DNA of 64,000 nt. Source: Mactra quadrangularis. Its lineage: Eukaryota > Mollusca > Bivalvia > Venerida > Mactridae. Made by a program: the position numbers and the translations under genes. Location: positions 38,461,108 to 38,525,107 of the forward strand of contig CM046305.1 in assembly GCA_025267735.1 (NCBI GenBank), read 5' to 3'. Numbering within the stretch: position 1 is the stretch's first letter; each line of letters begins with the position of its first letter. This document shows positions 15,644 through 28,579 of this stretch, piece by piece. The notes under the pieces are model-generated. The model ran no database searches, was not told the DNA's origin, and saw only the letters and a list, made by a program, of their open reading frames with translations.

Positions 15644-17033
15644 ATATTTGATATATTTAATAAATGAATATGGCTGTTAAGGTTTTTATGAATTGTCTAC
15701 TTTCATACTCGCTTAGACAAACACAACTATTGAGACTGATCTTATAGAATGCAACCAAACTACAAAGAGATTGTAACCATTGGACTAGCTTCCATTGTTG
15801 TGAAAAAGTTTTACATATCATGTTATGGTTTGAGTTGTCAGTCTCAATTGCTGGTTTGTTTAGGTACGTGTAAAATAGTTTAATCCGTACGTGTAATTAG
15901 ACAGAGAGTATCTGCATATTATGCAGAAGACGATGTGGTACTCTCTTCTGCATTGCATTAGTCTAAATAGTTAGTTTAAACAATATTTATTTTTCAATAA
16001 GCAAGTACATATATACATGGAGAATGGTCTAAATAGAGAAATAGCATTGCTAATTTTATTTTCTCTCCTCGGATATCAAAAAGGCTTTAAAGTGATAGTA
16101 TCAGTGCGCACAATAATGAGTCTACATACACAGATACTAAACAGGATTGATGCAATGGAAATGACACTAAATTGTTCGAATAAATGTAAAAAAAACATTA
16201 GGTAGACACAATCCAACAAAATAACAATTATTTTAACACTCTTAAACTGCCAATTGACTTGATTGATGCAATGGAAAGGACCCCAAAATATCTGAACAAA
16301 TGTAACAAAAATTATTAGGGTGACAAAATCACCCTAATGACAATCATTTAAACACCCTTAAATTGCCAATGGACATGGTATTTCTGTGGTAGACATTTTA
16401 CCTTGCTCTCATAGGAATTTAGTAAATGTCATTTTAATTAAAATTTCAATAGTATTATCTATATGTATGTCAATGACATTTCTGATATTTTCATTATTTT
16501 ATGCAAAAGTGTCTGAACCGCTTTGCGACGGAGAACTACAACGTAATATAAAAATATGTGTGTTGAGGCTTGTGTTACAAACTGACATTGTTGCTTGTCA
16601 TTTCTTCGTGCCTTCTCTATAATAGAAGTACCACCATTTTATAAATTGGATTAGTAGGAAATAATAACAATTGTCTGCCCTATATTATGTTTTATCACAT
16701 TCAGATGTCTGTATATCCACAATTGATATAACACTCAATCATAACTATTGCAGGCTTCAGTAATTTTTAAAGAGAAGCATGCAGTTAAGGTGATATAATT
16801 ACCACCACGTATGAGATTGCTCCACTTACTCTCATTGTAATTTTGTTATACCACAGAGAAGACAGCTTTTTAGTTAACATTCTACAAATATTCTGCTTTC
16901 CATTTCATGTTGTAATGAACAATTAAATATTCAACAATCGTGTAATTGTATACTTTTGTTGCTAAAGAAACAATCCTCTCATTAATCATTGGTTAGAGTA
17001 TATGATTAGATATAGACTGATCTTCATTTTAGG

Positions 17034-17350
17034 GCAGTGGTCCAGTGGTAGGACGCGCGCCTTGGGATCGAGAGGTCCTGGGTTCGAATCCCACCAGGGG
17101 CACTGCTAATTTCCTTGAGCAAGAAATTTACCTGCGATTGCTTCACTCTACCCAGGTGTAAATGGGTAACTGCGAGGATGGTATAATTCCGTTGCGCCAA
17201 TTTGTCGGCTGCACTAATAAGCGGAGTAAAAAGACTTTCCAGGGAGATTGATACATAGATACCAGTAGCCCAGTGACCAGGGGTAATAGCTGTAAATTCG
17301 GTGAACGTGCGTTTACAAGCATAAAACTTAGACTATAAAATGCAATTACA
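17034..17350 (+). mobile_element. SINE-A (unit 3 copy)
   Basis: Near-identical to the unit 2 copy. Two bases at the head junction are missing (AGGGCAGTGG instead of AGGAGCAGTGG), and a short TTTACAAG replaces TAAG near the 3-prime end. Confidence 0.87.
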
Positions 17351-20300
17351 TTTTCTTTTACATTTTTTCATTTTGTTGTAATTTTTTTTGTATATAACCT
17401 TTACAAATATTAACTGTTAAACGTATATTAACTATGTTCTCTTTCCAATACGTTTCTTGGACGTTTTTTCCTGTTAGCATTTTCTTTACGCATTTCATAC
17501 TAGAGTGTCTTGTCAATTACTAACATAATGTTATTTGTATTGGAAGCTATGATAAATCAGTGCAATGTAGAATGATAAACTATCGATTGTCCGCAGTGAA
17601 AAATCGCACCGTGTCTCATGTTTGACTTTTCTGAAATAAATACACACAGTCTTCATTTGATCTCAACACTTGTTGTCAATTTGACATCAACTCTCAGACT
17701 GACTATATTGAAATGCACTTAGATCTCGCAACTGATCTTACAAATACGATTTTAATCCCAAATGTCATTAAATTGTAATTGACAATTGTCATAAAAATCA
17801 ACAGTTGATATACATACATATCGATCATCATCTTGCAAGCTTCAATGACTCTATAACGATGACATGCAGTTAATTATGATATAATTTTCAGCACACATGA
17901 GTCATTAACTCTCACTGCATTATGAAATACAATCAGGGAAAATTCTTACACATCAAATGCAACAACAATGTGTATGTTTTGTACTCGATACCCTGTTGTA
18001 AGAGTCCTGATACGGCGACCTGGATTCTAATCAAGAATGAGTATAAAGTTATCAAATATTATGAAAATAATGATAATTTATAATTTTAATTATCTATATT
18101 TTTATACTAAGTTGCTAGTTCTAAACAATGATAATAAAACTTGTTTAAGAATTTTCTTTGAAAATTAGTAGACAAACTATTTCTCCATGTAAAAATTGAT
18201 ACATGCGCCATGGCGACCCTTTTTAATTCATTCCTGAATTGTTGTGATTATTACCATTTTAGCATATCATACTAGTTTACTAGATGTCGGTTTAATCCGT
18301 TCTAAATGATGTTAAAATTCTCACTACAATTCTCACATTGGTAGTTATCTAATTGTCATTACTCAAGTCTATATGATATTGAAATAAAACATACTGAATT
18401 TCACTTAAATATTCGTCAAGTTTCAATATTCTGAATTGCAATGACATTTTGTGATGTAATATAATGGATTTTGATCAGAGAAGAAAAGATCATGCGCCAA
18501 ATTGTCTCTTTCTTATTGTGCTTTCGCCTGGTGTTTATATTATCAATAATAGTAGGTATGATAAATGATAAAACTATGGTAGAGTTAGCTGAAAATTAGA
18601 ATTAAAAATGAATTTCTGATTCTATGTAGAATTTACCAGATATATCATGTTATACTTTATGATTTCAATAATGTTCACCATCATATTAGCATGTGTAATG
18701 ACAATGGTGTTGTATTTACGACGAAAACTTTCATTGCTGGTTTAATGTTAACTTACTAGCATCAAGTTGTTATCAGTAGTACCGAAATGTTTTTATAATG
18801 GTAAAAACGTGACTCCAAATATTGAAATGTGCCGATAAGAAGTTATCAATTGATTTAAATTGTCTTTTTATCCAAGAAGGCTTCAACCTGAAATAAACAA
18901 ATCCCAGATGTTGGATGATACCTATTTTTTTCAGCCATGACTTTATAAATGACTTATTCAAATTAGTGTAGTTGTTAAAAATATTAGACGCTTCATACTA
19001 GGATCGTTGTAAGGATTGCTTTTCCGTAGTATATGCATTGGAAAAAACATAAATTATTTCAAACTGTGCTTTGAAAATGAAAACTAAGTCCTTGATATTG
19101 TAGCAGATAACAAACTCGTCCTTAGTTAGTTAACCAGACAAGCACAAGTAAAAATAATATCGTCTTAGGCATCATTAGCACAAAGAAGATTTATAGTGTT
19201 AATACTATTATCTATACCAATACGTATATATTCAGTGCAGCCCTTAAATTTTGGCTGAACAATTTACAAATGTCTATTAAAATCAAGAAAAAGATCATGA
19301 GTCCTTGGGTTGGAAGTATATTATAGGTTTTGTGTCTATGATAATTTAACATGTAATATACATAATCCTCTAGTGTGATTGGACGTTGATTGTAATATTA
19401 ATATTGGAACAGTGAAAGAGACTAACAACCGTAAATATATTCCCAGCATTCAAGAATGAATAGATGCTGTCATAGATATGTATATTGCTGACAAATAAAT
19501 CATAGTTCAGATATGATTGTATATGGTCTGAATTGAAAAGCAGCATCAAGAAATCTAAACACTTTTATGACAAGTATGGTTTCTGAGATGATTCTGTCAA
19601 AAGGTGTGATAAAACGAATATGTATGATTAAAAGCTGCATTGACCTTACTTGTTCCTTCAGATTTGACTTCTTGTTCATTAACATACGTCCAACCATGAG
19701 CACTTCTTATTATTAAGCTGCAAATAATTTGATATAACATTATCTTTATTATTTTACATTACTAGATGGACTCCATATTCAACAATTGATATATCAGTCA
19801 ATCATTATGTTGCAAACTTCAACAAATCTGACATAATATCCTGCAGTTAAATGGAATGTGATTATCAGCTAGCATGCCATTGTGTCATTTACGCTCAATG
19901 TATAATGAAAAAGTGAGATAAAATTTGATATACTCTTTCACAGTGGCATTTCGCCTGTCATCATCGGACACTTATAGTAAGAGCATAAAAATCTTCAACT
20001 GAAATGACCCTAGTCACGTCATGATTAAATCTTTTTTTTTGGTTTAGATCCTAATAAATGTAGAAGAATTGTCCTGTTGCGTAAAAAAACTGAATACATA
20101 TAATAATATGTATTTCACACATGTTTGTCTGAATTGATAAAGTACTCCAACTGTCGTGGTGTAAAGTACACACTTTAAGTTTGCCAAATACAACTCCTGA
20201 ACAATGGGGAAACAACAGGGGTACAACCGTCTGTTCAGTTCTTAACACTCTGTTGTTGTTGCTGCTCGAGAGAAAAGAAATGATTTTCATCAGAAAATGA

Positions 20301-21889
20301 TTGAATTGTATTTTTTATAGAATCGTAAAGAACATTCCTAACTGTAACATACAGAGAGCGATGACAGTGTAAGATAGTAAACTGTCTGGATATAAGAACA
20401 GTTGATAACTTCTGGATTGTAGATTGTAGACAATTTTATCAAATTCTTGTTGATACTTAATTGATTTGCAACTTTGTCAGCAAAATGTAAAAATTGACCT
20501 TGACGATACCCTTACATGAAGAAGTTGCCATTGTTACAGGCCAAGTCAATAGATTCTGGTAATCTAAATATAGCTCAATAAATGGATGTTCATTTTACGT
20601 GTTTGTTTAAGAACGGTTTAAAGAAAATTAACTTGGTGAAAAATATCTTATCAATTTAGCAATGGGTTTCATTCTTTTCCAACTTCGATACATACACTTT
20701 TATAAATAGACGTGTCCTTAAGCTAGACATTATACTAATAGCGTGTCCTCATTAGAAATATCAATAAAATGCATCCAAAATGATGTTTGTGTCAAAGTGT
20801 TTCTGATATTTTAATTTATTTTAAATATCATGTGTTGTAAATATAGTGTCAAAATGCATATCTATTATTCAAGTTTTTATACTCGTATTATTGTTATATA
20901 TCAGATCATTTGTAGAGATTGGTGTCGCCAGATAAAGTTCAATGTCTATATCATCTCACCATAGAATATCAATCATGAGTTTTATGTCCTTTGGTTGAAA
21001 TATAAAGCAAATATATCATTTATTCCATTATACTTAACATACACATTTTACCTAAGCTAATGATGTATGCTAGTCGCACATCATTAAATCAGGACAAATA
21101 AAGACTCAAAGATCGTAAAATAGTTTCATAGCAGTCAACAATGAATGGTTTGATGTCATGTAAGCGATCAAAACTCACAAGATGTATGGATTAATCTCAG
21201 AGTTTTACATGTGTTGTATTGGATACTAGATCAACACATTCAGTCATAACAATGTAAATAATACATGTATACATATTTGGTAAGGCTAATGTACAATGAT
21301 AAAATGGTTTATACTAACAAAGATAATATATCACTCTTGTCATTTTGATTAATAATTTGCCATGTCATAGAAATTCCATTTCAGTTAGAATTATATATCT
21401 ATCGCGTACGTTAGATATCAACTGTTATATCTTCGTCAACTGAAAATAAACTGCTTCACCATGATGTATAGTACACTTGTGCTATCAAACGAATTTTAAT
21501 CTGAAGAACTTATCTTACCCCTGACAAAAGATTTGAGTTTTGTATATTATACATGTACTTTCAAATTTCGATGTGTTGAACATTGTTGTTTAAGGTAGTT
21601 TTTTTCATAGCACTGTTACTTTTAAGGACAGAGAATTTCCACCAATACTTATATCTGACTACATATACTCGCGTGTTTTAATGAATAATGTAATGTTTAT
21701 ATTAGTTAAGATTTAAATATTACCGTGATTGTTCGGCAATTATGTGATCAATTTTTTATTTTATACATCTGCTAAACATCGGTTTATATATTGTCATTAT
21801 CCAATATTCAAACAATTATTCGTAAATAATGAATTTTATTTTAAGACAGTAAACAATCAAACACCATAACATACAACAAAATACACATT

Positions 21890-22990
21890 GTAAAGTACAT
21901 TTTCTATAATACATGTAACTTAAGAAGTTCAAAAGTATGCCTCATATACTGCTTTGTACATACGTAAATCTTTCTAAAATCATGTCAATCTAATTTGTCG
22001 TTATGATAAATGATGAAAGAATTCGTGATTTATCGTTTCTTTTTGCTGAAATACAGAACGAATCAAGCTTTAAATTGATTGTAGCTTCAATGCACATTTT
22101 ACAGCACACGCTAGATTTTATGATATTCAATATTGTACATCGTAGTAATAAATGAATATGGAATGACAATAATATCGTATTTCTCAAGACAAACGGACAT
22201 AGTTGATTTCATTAAAGTCTCAAAAAATATTGCTAATATCAGTGATATGAGAATTTTCTCGTATATCAGATGTGAATTTCGAAGTATTTGTAGGTATGAA
22301 CTTCGAGCATTAAGTTTGGAATTACAACAACGTTGAGTAAAAATAAGCCTTTATCACTAACAAGATTATGCTTATTATGTTATCAGTAGTTTGTAATCTT
22401 TTATTTGCTGTCTTTTGGAATTTACCATGAAAACTGTGAAGATTTACACTAAGTATTTGAAGTGACATACATTGTGACTTAAGACGTTTAAAAGTATGCC
22501 TCATATATTGCTTTGTACATACTGTACGTAAATCTTTCTAAAATCCTGTCATTTTAATTTGTCGTTATGATAAATGATGAGAATATTCGTAATTTATCGT
22601 CTCTTTTTGCTGAAATACAGAACGAACCAAGCTTTAAATTGATTGTAGCATCGATGTACATTTTACATGACACGCTAGATTTTATGATATTCAATATTGT
22701 TCATCGTAGTAATAAATGAATATGGAATGACAACAAGATCGTATTTCTCAAGACAAACGGACGTTGTTGATAAAAAAATCTTAGGCAATAGTGCTGATAG
22801 TAGAATTTTCTCGCATATTGAATGAGAATTTCGAAGTTTTTATAGTGATGAACTTTGAATGTTAAGTTTGGAATAACAACAAGATTTAGTAGAAATATTC
22901 TTTTATCACTTACAAGAGTATGCTTAAAAATGTAATTAGTGGCTTGAAATATTTTATTTGCTGTTTTCTGGAAATTAACCCGTCAACAAT
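21890..22990. repeat. 559 bp tandem duplication inside unit 3
   Basis: The sequence starting CTTAAGAAGTTCAAAAGTAT at 21919 recurs at 22478 with an offset of 559 bp. Both copies run through the landmark ATGAATATGGAATGACAA and the AAGACAAACGGAC motif. Units 1 and 2 have it once. The second copy matches units 1 and 2 better than the first copy does. The first copy ends near 22430 where its homology to the parent breaks off after TTTATTTGCTGTCTTTTGGA. Confidence 0.85.
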
Positions 22991-25206
22991 GTTGACATTT
23001 TACAATATATTAAATCCATCATTGGAATAGAACAAATTCAACATGTCAGAATATTCACCGTTTTAAAATCATTATACGCTGATCATTGCAGAGAGATGTT
23101 TAATTTTGTTATTTATATGTTACTACATGTATATTGATTATTATGACCTGATTGGCAGTAAAATCATATACATCGATATTATTGTTGTAAAGTTGATGAT
23201 TTAATGTAATACGATTAGGTAATCAATAATAGCAAGAAAGTCAGATCGTCATGCGAAATTTGTCATGAGCGTATGTATACATTTAAGTAGAAGGGGATAT
23301 CGTGGGAAGAGATGGTAATTTGCGTTTGCCTTGTTACACTTTGATATGGTTTGAATTAAATATTGGATTCCTGGCTCATTGAAGTTTATTTTTTTTTCAT
23401 ATTTTTATCAGGATAAAATGCTTTAGCAACAAATACATTTGATCTTTATTGAAAAGGACGGAAATTGTTATTTTTGGTGTGATTGGCTTTGTCTGATTTG
23501 TAAAGACATGAATAATCACAACACATTAGTGAGAAACTGATAGATAATGAAGTTATGTCATAGAATCTTTTACAATATCTTTCACTCTATTTCACATAAC
23601 AGAATGAGAATTTTACAAGAGAAATTTATGGAGAGTTATTCCAACTAAGTCATTATGTAGAAATGTTGAAACGCAATAGCTTAATCATATATAATTTTTA
23701 TGACTTAATCATCAATCTTCTAAGCGAACACAGTTGATATTTGTGGTTTTTTTATCGTTTTATTCTTCTATGGTTTTCTTTTTTGCTCCTAGTATTTCTC
23801 TGTGTCTGAAAAGTGTACAGTTTCAGGTCAAAATAATAGCACACATCTGTTAAATATTGACAGCGTGTAATTTTGACAAGCTATATTATTAATTGTCAAT
23901 ATTCATAAGATCAACCGTTTTGGACGGATGTATAAAGTGCATAAAAGTATTTGCATTGGTCTTCATGTGAAATTAACATGTTTTTCTTTCTTTATTCATG
24001 CTATTGCGTGTAAAACGTAGATGGAATATCTTTGATATACTTGATAATTGAATATGGCTGTTAAGGTTTTTCTGAATTGACTATTTTCATACGCGCTTAA
24101 ACAAACACAACTATCGAAACAGCTCTTATAGAATGCAACCAAACTACTAGGGGATTTTTAATCCACTGGACTGTTATCCATTGTTGTGGACAATGGAATA
24201 GTTTCACAACTCTCATTATAGTTTGAGTTGTCGGTCTCGTTTGCTGGTTTGTTTAGGTACGTGTAAAATAGTTTAATCCGTACGTGTAATCAGACAGAGA
24301 GTATATGCATAATATGCAGAAGACTATGTGGTACTGTCGTCTGACCCGCATTAATCTAATGATAGTTTAAAGTTTAAAAAATATTTATTTATCAATAAGC
24401 AAGTACATATACATGGAAAATGGTCTAAATAATTCTGAGGATTGAAGAAATAACATTGCTAATTTTATTTTATTTTCTCGGATATCAAAAAGGCTTTAAA
24501 GTGATAGTATCGGTGCGCACAATATGAGTCTACATACACAGATACTAAACAGGATTGATGCAATGGAAATGACACTAAATTATTCGAATAAATGTAAAAA
24601 AAACATTAGGTAGACACAATCCAACAAAATAAAAATTATTTAAACACCCTTAAATTGCCAATTGACTGGATTGATGTTATGGAAAGGACACCAAAATATT
24701 CGAACAAATGCAACAAAAAACATCAGGGAGACAAAATTCACCAAAATGACAATCATTTAAACACCCTTAAATTGCCAATGGACATGGTATTTCTGGGGTA
24801 GACATTTTACCTTGCTCTCATGGGAGTTTAGTTAATGTCATTTAATTATAACTTCAACAGTATTATCTGTATGTATGTCAATGTAATTTCTGGTATTTTC
24901 ATTGTTTTATGCTGAAGTGTCTGAAGCGCTTTGCGACGGAGAACTACAACGTAATATAAAGATATGTGTCTAGTGGCTTATGTTACAAGCTTATATTGTT
25001 GCTTGTCATTTCTTCGTGCCTTCTCTATAATACAAGTACCACCATTTTATAAATTGGATTAGTAGGAAATAATTACAATTGTCCGACCTACGAGTATATT
25101 ATGTTTTATCACATTCAGATGTCTGTAAATCCACACTGATAAAACACCCAATCATAACAATTGCAGGCTTCAGTAATTTTCAAAGAGAAGCATGCAGTTA
25201 AAAGTG

Positions 25207-25872
25207 ATATAATTTAGGGCTGCAACGATTCGATTCGATACATCGAAACTCGATTGCAAGGGCGCCGATTCGATTTCGATTCGGGACCCGCGAGTTTCGA
25301 TTCGATACTGACTTTTAGCATTTGTTACATTTCTCTAAAGTTTCCATTACGATTTGAGTAGCATGGAAACTCTGTTCCAAATATTTATTTACAGTATATG
25401 CCCCATCGCTACGCAAATTGGGTCGGTGTGATTGAATTTTACCGGTCAAAGTTTGATGTTAGTTAATTCAAAATTCAATATATTTGCCTACAAAGCGTAG
25501 GTTTATGTTAAATGTACAGTAGTATATCAAGAACTGCATCTTTCTACAATTTATGCTCCATGCTGTTTATACTTTTTTAGTCGAAATTACAATTATAATA
25601 CATTTTCGCGAACTTTACATTCGTACCCAAACCATTTCGTACTTGAAAAAAGCAAATATTAATTTAGTAGATTTTCGAGTTTCGTGTTATCAAATTTCAG
25701 TAACACTTTTAGTTAGTCCATTTTATTTAGTTTTAAGCTCAAATTAATGTATAAATGCATATTTGAAGTAAATTATATTAATAAATGAATCGAATCGAAA
25801 AAAATCGAATCGAAAGAAAAAGTATCGCATTGAATCGACTTTCCTGTGAATCGTTGCAGCACTAATATAATT
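25207..25872. mobile_element. hAT-like non-autonomous element with 8 bp target-site duplication
   Basis: The element spans 25215-25864 (650 bp) and is flanked by exact direct repeats ATATAATT (25207-25214 and 25865-25872). Units 1-3 have one ATATAATT at the same place, so this is a verified empty site. Termini are inverted: TAGGGCTGCAACGATTC on the left, and TAGTGCTGCAACGATTC as the reverse complement of the right end. The ends are rich in GATTCGATTCGA motifs. The 8 bp duplication and the TAGGGCTG-type end fit hAT. No transposase is visible; the 64-codon frame at 25553 is unconvincing. Confidence 0.92.
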
Positions 25873-26104
25873 ATCACCACGTATAAGATTGCTCCACTTA
25901 CTCTCATTGTAATTTTGTTATACCACAGAGAAGACAGCTTTTTAGTTAACATTCTACAAATATTCTGCTTTCCATTTCATGTTGTAATGAACAATTAAAT
26001 ATTCAGCAATCGTGTAATTGTATACTTTTGTTGCTAAAGAAAAATTCCTCTCAATAATCATTGATTAGAGTATATGATTAGATATAGACTGATCTTCATT
26101 TTAG

Positions 26105-26419
26105 GAGCAGTAGTCCAGTGGTAGGACGCGCGCTTAGGGACCGAGAGGTCCTGGGTTCGAATCCTACCAGGGGCACTGCTAATTTCCTTGAGCAAGAAAT
26201 TTACCTGCGATTGCTTCACTCTACCCAGGTGTAAATGGGTACCTGCGAGGATGGTATAATTCCGTTGCGCCAATTTGTCGGCTGCACAAATAAGGGGAGT
26301 AAAAAGACTCCCCAGGGAGATTGATAGATAGATACCAGTAGCCCAGTGACCAGCGTTAATAGCTGTAAAGTCGGTGAACGTGCGTAAGCATGAAACTTGG
26401 ATTATAAAATGCAATTACA
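26105..26419 (+). mobile_element. SINE-A (unit 4 copy)
   Basis: Same position in the unit as the other array copies. The B box reads GGTTCGAATCC. The head has CAGTAGTCCAGTGGTAGGAC and the body CAAATAAGGGGAGTAAAAAG. The antisense frame at 26058-26414 is simply the translation of this SINE and is not a gene. Confidence 0.87.
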
Positions 26420-26633
26420 TGTTTTACATTTTTTCATTTTGTTGTGATTTTTATTTTTGTATATAACCTTTACAAGTATTAGACGTATGTACAGGTTTGG
26501 TATATCAATTTTGAATGTTCTCTTTATTCCAAAACGTTTCTTGGACGTTTTCTCCTGTTAGCATTTCCTTTTACGCTTTTCATTCCAGAGTGTCTTGCCA
26601 ATTACAAAAAAATGTTAGTTTGTATTGAAAGAA

Positions 26634-27233
26634 CGGAGTCCCTAAAGTGACATTTTGAAATGCTTTTTTTATTTTTACAACTATTTCGTTTAAATATAAT
26701 ATTTTTTCGTTTTTTTTTAAACTGATATAATGTTTAAACGAAATAATTATTTCGTTTTTTCGAAATGATATTATTTCGGTTTTTTTAAATAATTACTTCG
26801 TTTTTTCGAAATAATTATTTTGTTTATTCAAAATATTATTTCGTTTATACGAAATATCATTTCGTTTATACGAAATAATTATTTATAAAAAACGAAATAA
26901 TTATTTCGAAAAAACGTATTAGTTATTTCGAAAAAACGAAATAATTATTTCGAAAAAACGTAAAAGTTACTTCGAAAAAAAACCAAATAATATTTCGTTT
27001 AAACGAAATAATATTTCGTATAAACGAAATAATATTTCAAATAAACGAAATAATATTTCGAAAAAAACGAAATAATTATTTCGAAAAACGAAATAATTTT
27101 ATTTCGAAAATACGAAATAATAAAATCGTTTAAACGAAATGATTATTTCGTTTAAACGTAATTATTATTTTGAATAAACGAAATAGTTGTGAAAATAAAA
27201 AAAGTATTTCAAAATGTCACTTTAGGGGCTCCG
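26634..27233. mobile_element. 600 bp palindrome-rich inverted-repeat element in unit 4
   Basis: The termini CGGAGTCCCTAAAGTGACAT and, inverted, CGGAGCCCCTAAAGTGACAT continue as imperfect inverted arms for about 60 bp. The interior is almost entirely alternating CGAAATAATTATTTCG palindromes, TTTCGTTTAAACGAAA and A/T runs. Units 1-3 have uninterrupted TGTATTGGAAGCTATGATGA here, so it is an insertion. The flanks TATTGAAAG and TATGGAAG look like a decayed 8-9 bp duplication, so hAT or Mutator is possible, but I do not assign a superfamily. Confidence 0.85.
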
Positions 27234-27472
27234 TATGGAAGCTATGATGAATCAGTGCAATATAGAATGATAAACTATCGATTGTCCGCAGTGAAAAATC
27301 TCACCGTGTCTCATGTTTGACTTTACTGAAATAAATACACACAGTTTTCATTTGATCTCGACACTTGTTGTCGATTTGACATCAACTCTCAGACTGACTA
27401 TATTGAAATGCACTTAGATCACGCAACTGATCTTACAAATACGTGTACGATTTTAATCCCAAATGTCATTCA

Positions 27473-28429
27473 TTTGTCTATTTTACTGGGAGAGCTATAA
27501 CGTTAATCGTGAGTGGAAAAGTAGCTTTAGGGTTTTTGTGAGATGTGAAATAATATTTAATTTGATTTTATTAATTTTATTTGATGTTTAATACGTTGCT
27601 CGTCGCAGAACGGTGTATTTTTATGTCGATGCGTTACTACATTACCAAATTCCAAGATTTGTCTGACCGACGTAAAAAAGCAAATATCGATATTACTGTT
27701 GTAAAGATGATGATTAAATGAATTATGATTATGTAATTAATGATAGAAAAAGATGCATAATCATAGTGTGAAACTCGCTATCGGTGTGTTGAGACAGTAG
27801 GTTATGAGAAATTGGGGAGAGGACGAGGTAGCCATGTGCTTGTTGTAAGATGCTCATGTATAGTTGAACTAATGGCAGACAACTTGACTCATGGCTATTG
27901 TCGCTTTATTTAATATTTTTTGCTACCACTTAAACAATCATTCATAAAGTTCAAATAAAAGCTGAAAGCTTATTCTCCTGTTGCCAGCCTCAAGTTAGGA
28001 AAATTCTTAAGTCATTTGACTATGAAAAACTGGTGATTTTTATGATAAATATTTCAAGTTAGATATTTCAATTAAGATATACATGTAACATCATTTACAA
28101 AAAACGTCATATTTCTGTCCTATTTCAGTGGTAGGTTGACCACCTGGTCTAGATTTAGTAATAAAATGTCAATTTAGCTGCCGTTCTACCAACAATCCAT
28201 TATCACTGATTCACTATCTTTTACAGTTAAAATCCACTAGTTATGTTGTTGTTGTTGTTTTTAAACTACTATGAGCACTTTATTGATCACTAATTCTTAG
28301 TTTTATATTAACCTTCAGTTGATGTTTTTATATTTTATCATCTCTAACTCTTAATCATTTTTCTATTTTTACTTTTTCTTTTTTCATTTTTCATTTTCGT
28401 TTTTATTTAAACTCGTATTTCCTAATTAT
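27473..28429. other. Array flank with a diverged macrosatellite fragment
   Basis: No gene is visible. The stretch 27680-27870 (ATATCGATATTACTGTTGTA, then GATGATTAAATGA and GTAATTAATGATAG) is a strongly diverged match to unit positions of about 6965-7130 (ATCGATAATGATTGTTGTAA, GATTTAATG, GTAATCAATAATAGCAAG). The rest is AT-rich, with pyrimidine-rich sequence at 28350-28420. Confidence 0.6.
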
Positions 28430-28534
28430 GCATATGATTGTGAAGCGCTTTTGAACATATATTCAACATGAAAAGAGCGCTATACAAATGCGGTATATTA
28501 TAATGATAATAATAATGATAATAATAATAATAAT

Positions 28535-28577
<43 letters not shown>
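28430..28577 (+). repeat. LINE/SINE 3-prime-tail-like sequence and (AAT)n microsatellite
   Basis: TTGTGAAGCGCTTTTGAACA, followed by GAAAAGAGCGCTATACAAAT and GCGGTATATTA, runs into (AAT)n to 28577. The pattern of two GCGCT blocks, then CTATAnAAATG and a trinucleotide tail is typical of the 3-prime ends of CR1/L2-type LINEs and their SINEs in many aquatic animals. No LINE coding sequence is attached. Confidence 0.6.

Positions 28578-28579
<2 letters not shown>

Larger units (their letters stand above)
15644..24027. repeat. Macrosatellite unit 3, enlarged by an internal duplication
   Basis: About 8.38 kb, roughly 0.55 kb longer than its neighbours because a segment near 21.9-23.0 kb is duplicated in tandem. 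The first copy of that segment and the sequence before it (about 21370-22440) are clearly more diverged from units 1 and 2 than the flanking sequence, so the unit is a mosaic. SINE-A is at 17034-17350. No supported gene. Confidence 0.92.
1..27472. repeat. Tandem array of a ~7.8 kb non-coding macrosatellite unit
   Basis: Three full units and a partial fourth follow each other head to tail. The landmark reading TTTGATATA then GAATATGGCTGTTAA occurs at 1, 7809, 15644 and 24028, giving spacings of 7808, 7835 and 8384 bp. Order of sequence is conserved throughout, including a SINE at the same place in every unit. Homology ends at about 27472, where the fourth unit runs into unrelated sequence. The longest frames in the units are 60-118 codons, are not kept open in every unit, and often overlap the SINE, so I see no coding function. 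The array may extend upstream of the window. Function unknown. Confidence 0.95.
24028..27472. repeat. Macrosatellite unit 4, partial and interrupted
   Basis: Only about the first 2.2 kb of the unit is present, once two insertions (25215-25864 and 26634-27233) are subtracted. SINE-A lies at 26105-26419. Homology to the other units stops after AATCCCAAATGTCATT at about 27472. This is the array edge. Confidence 0.9.

Noticed and set aside
26058..26414. 118-codon antisense frame in unit 4
   Set aside because: It lies across SINE-A in antisense and is a translation of the SINE.
1..27472. Ribosomal DNA or histone gene array
   Set aside because: Unit size is compatible, but no rRNA-like conserved GC-balanced block or histone frame is visible in any unit.
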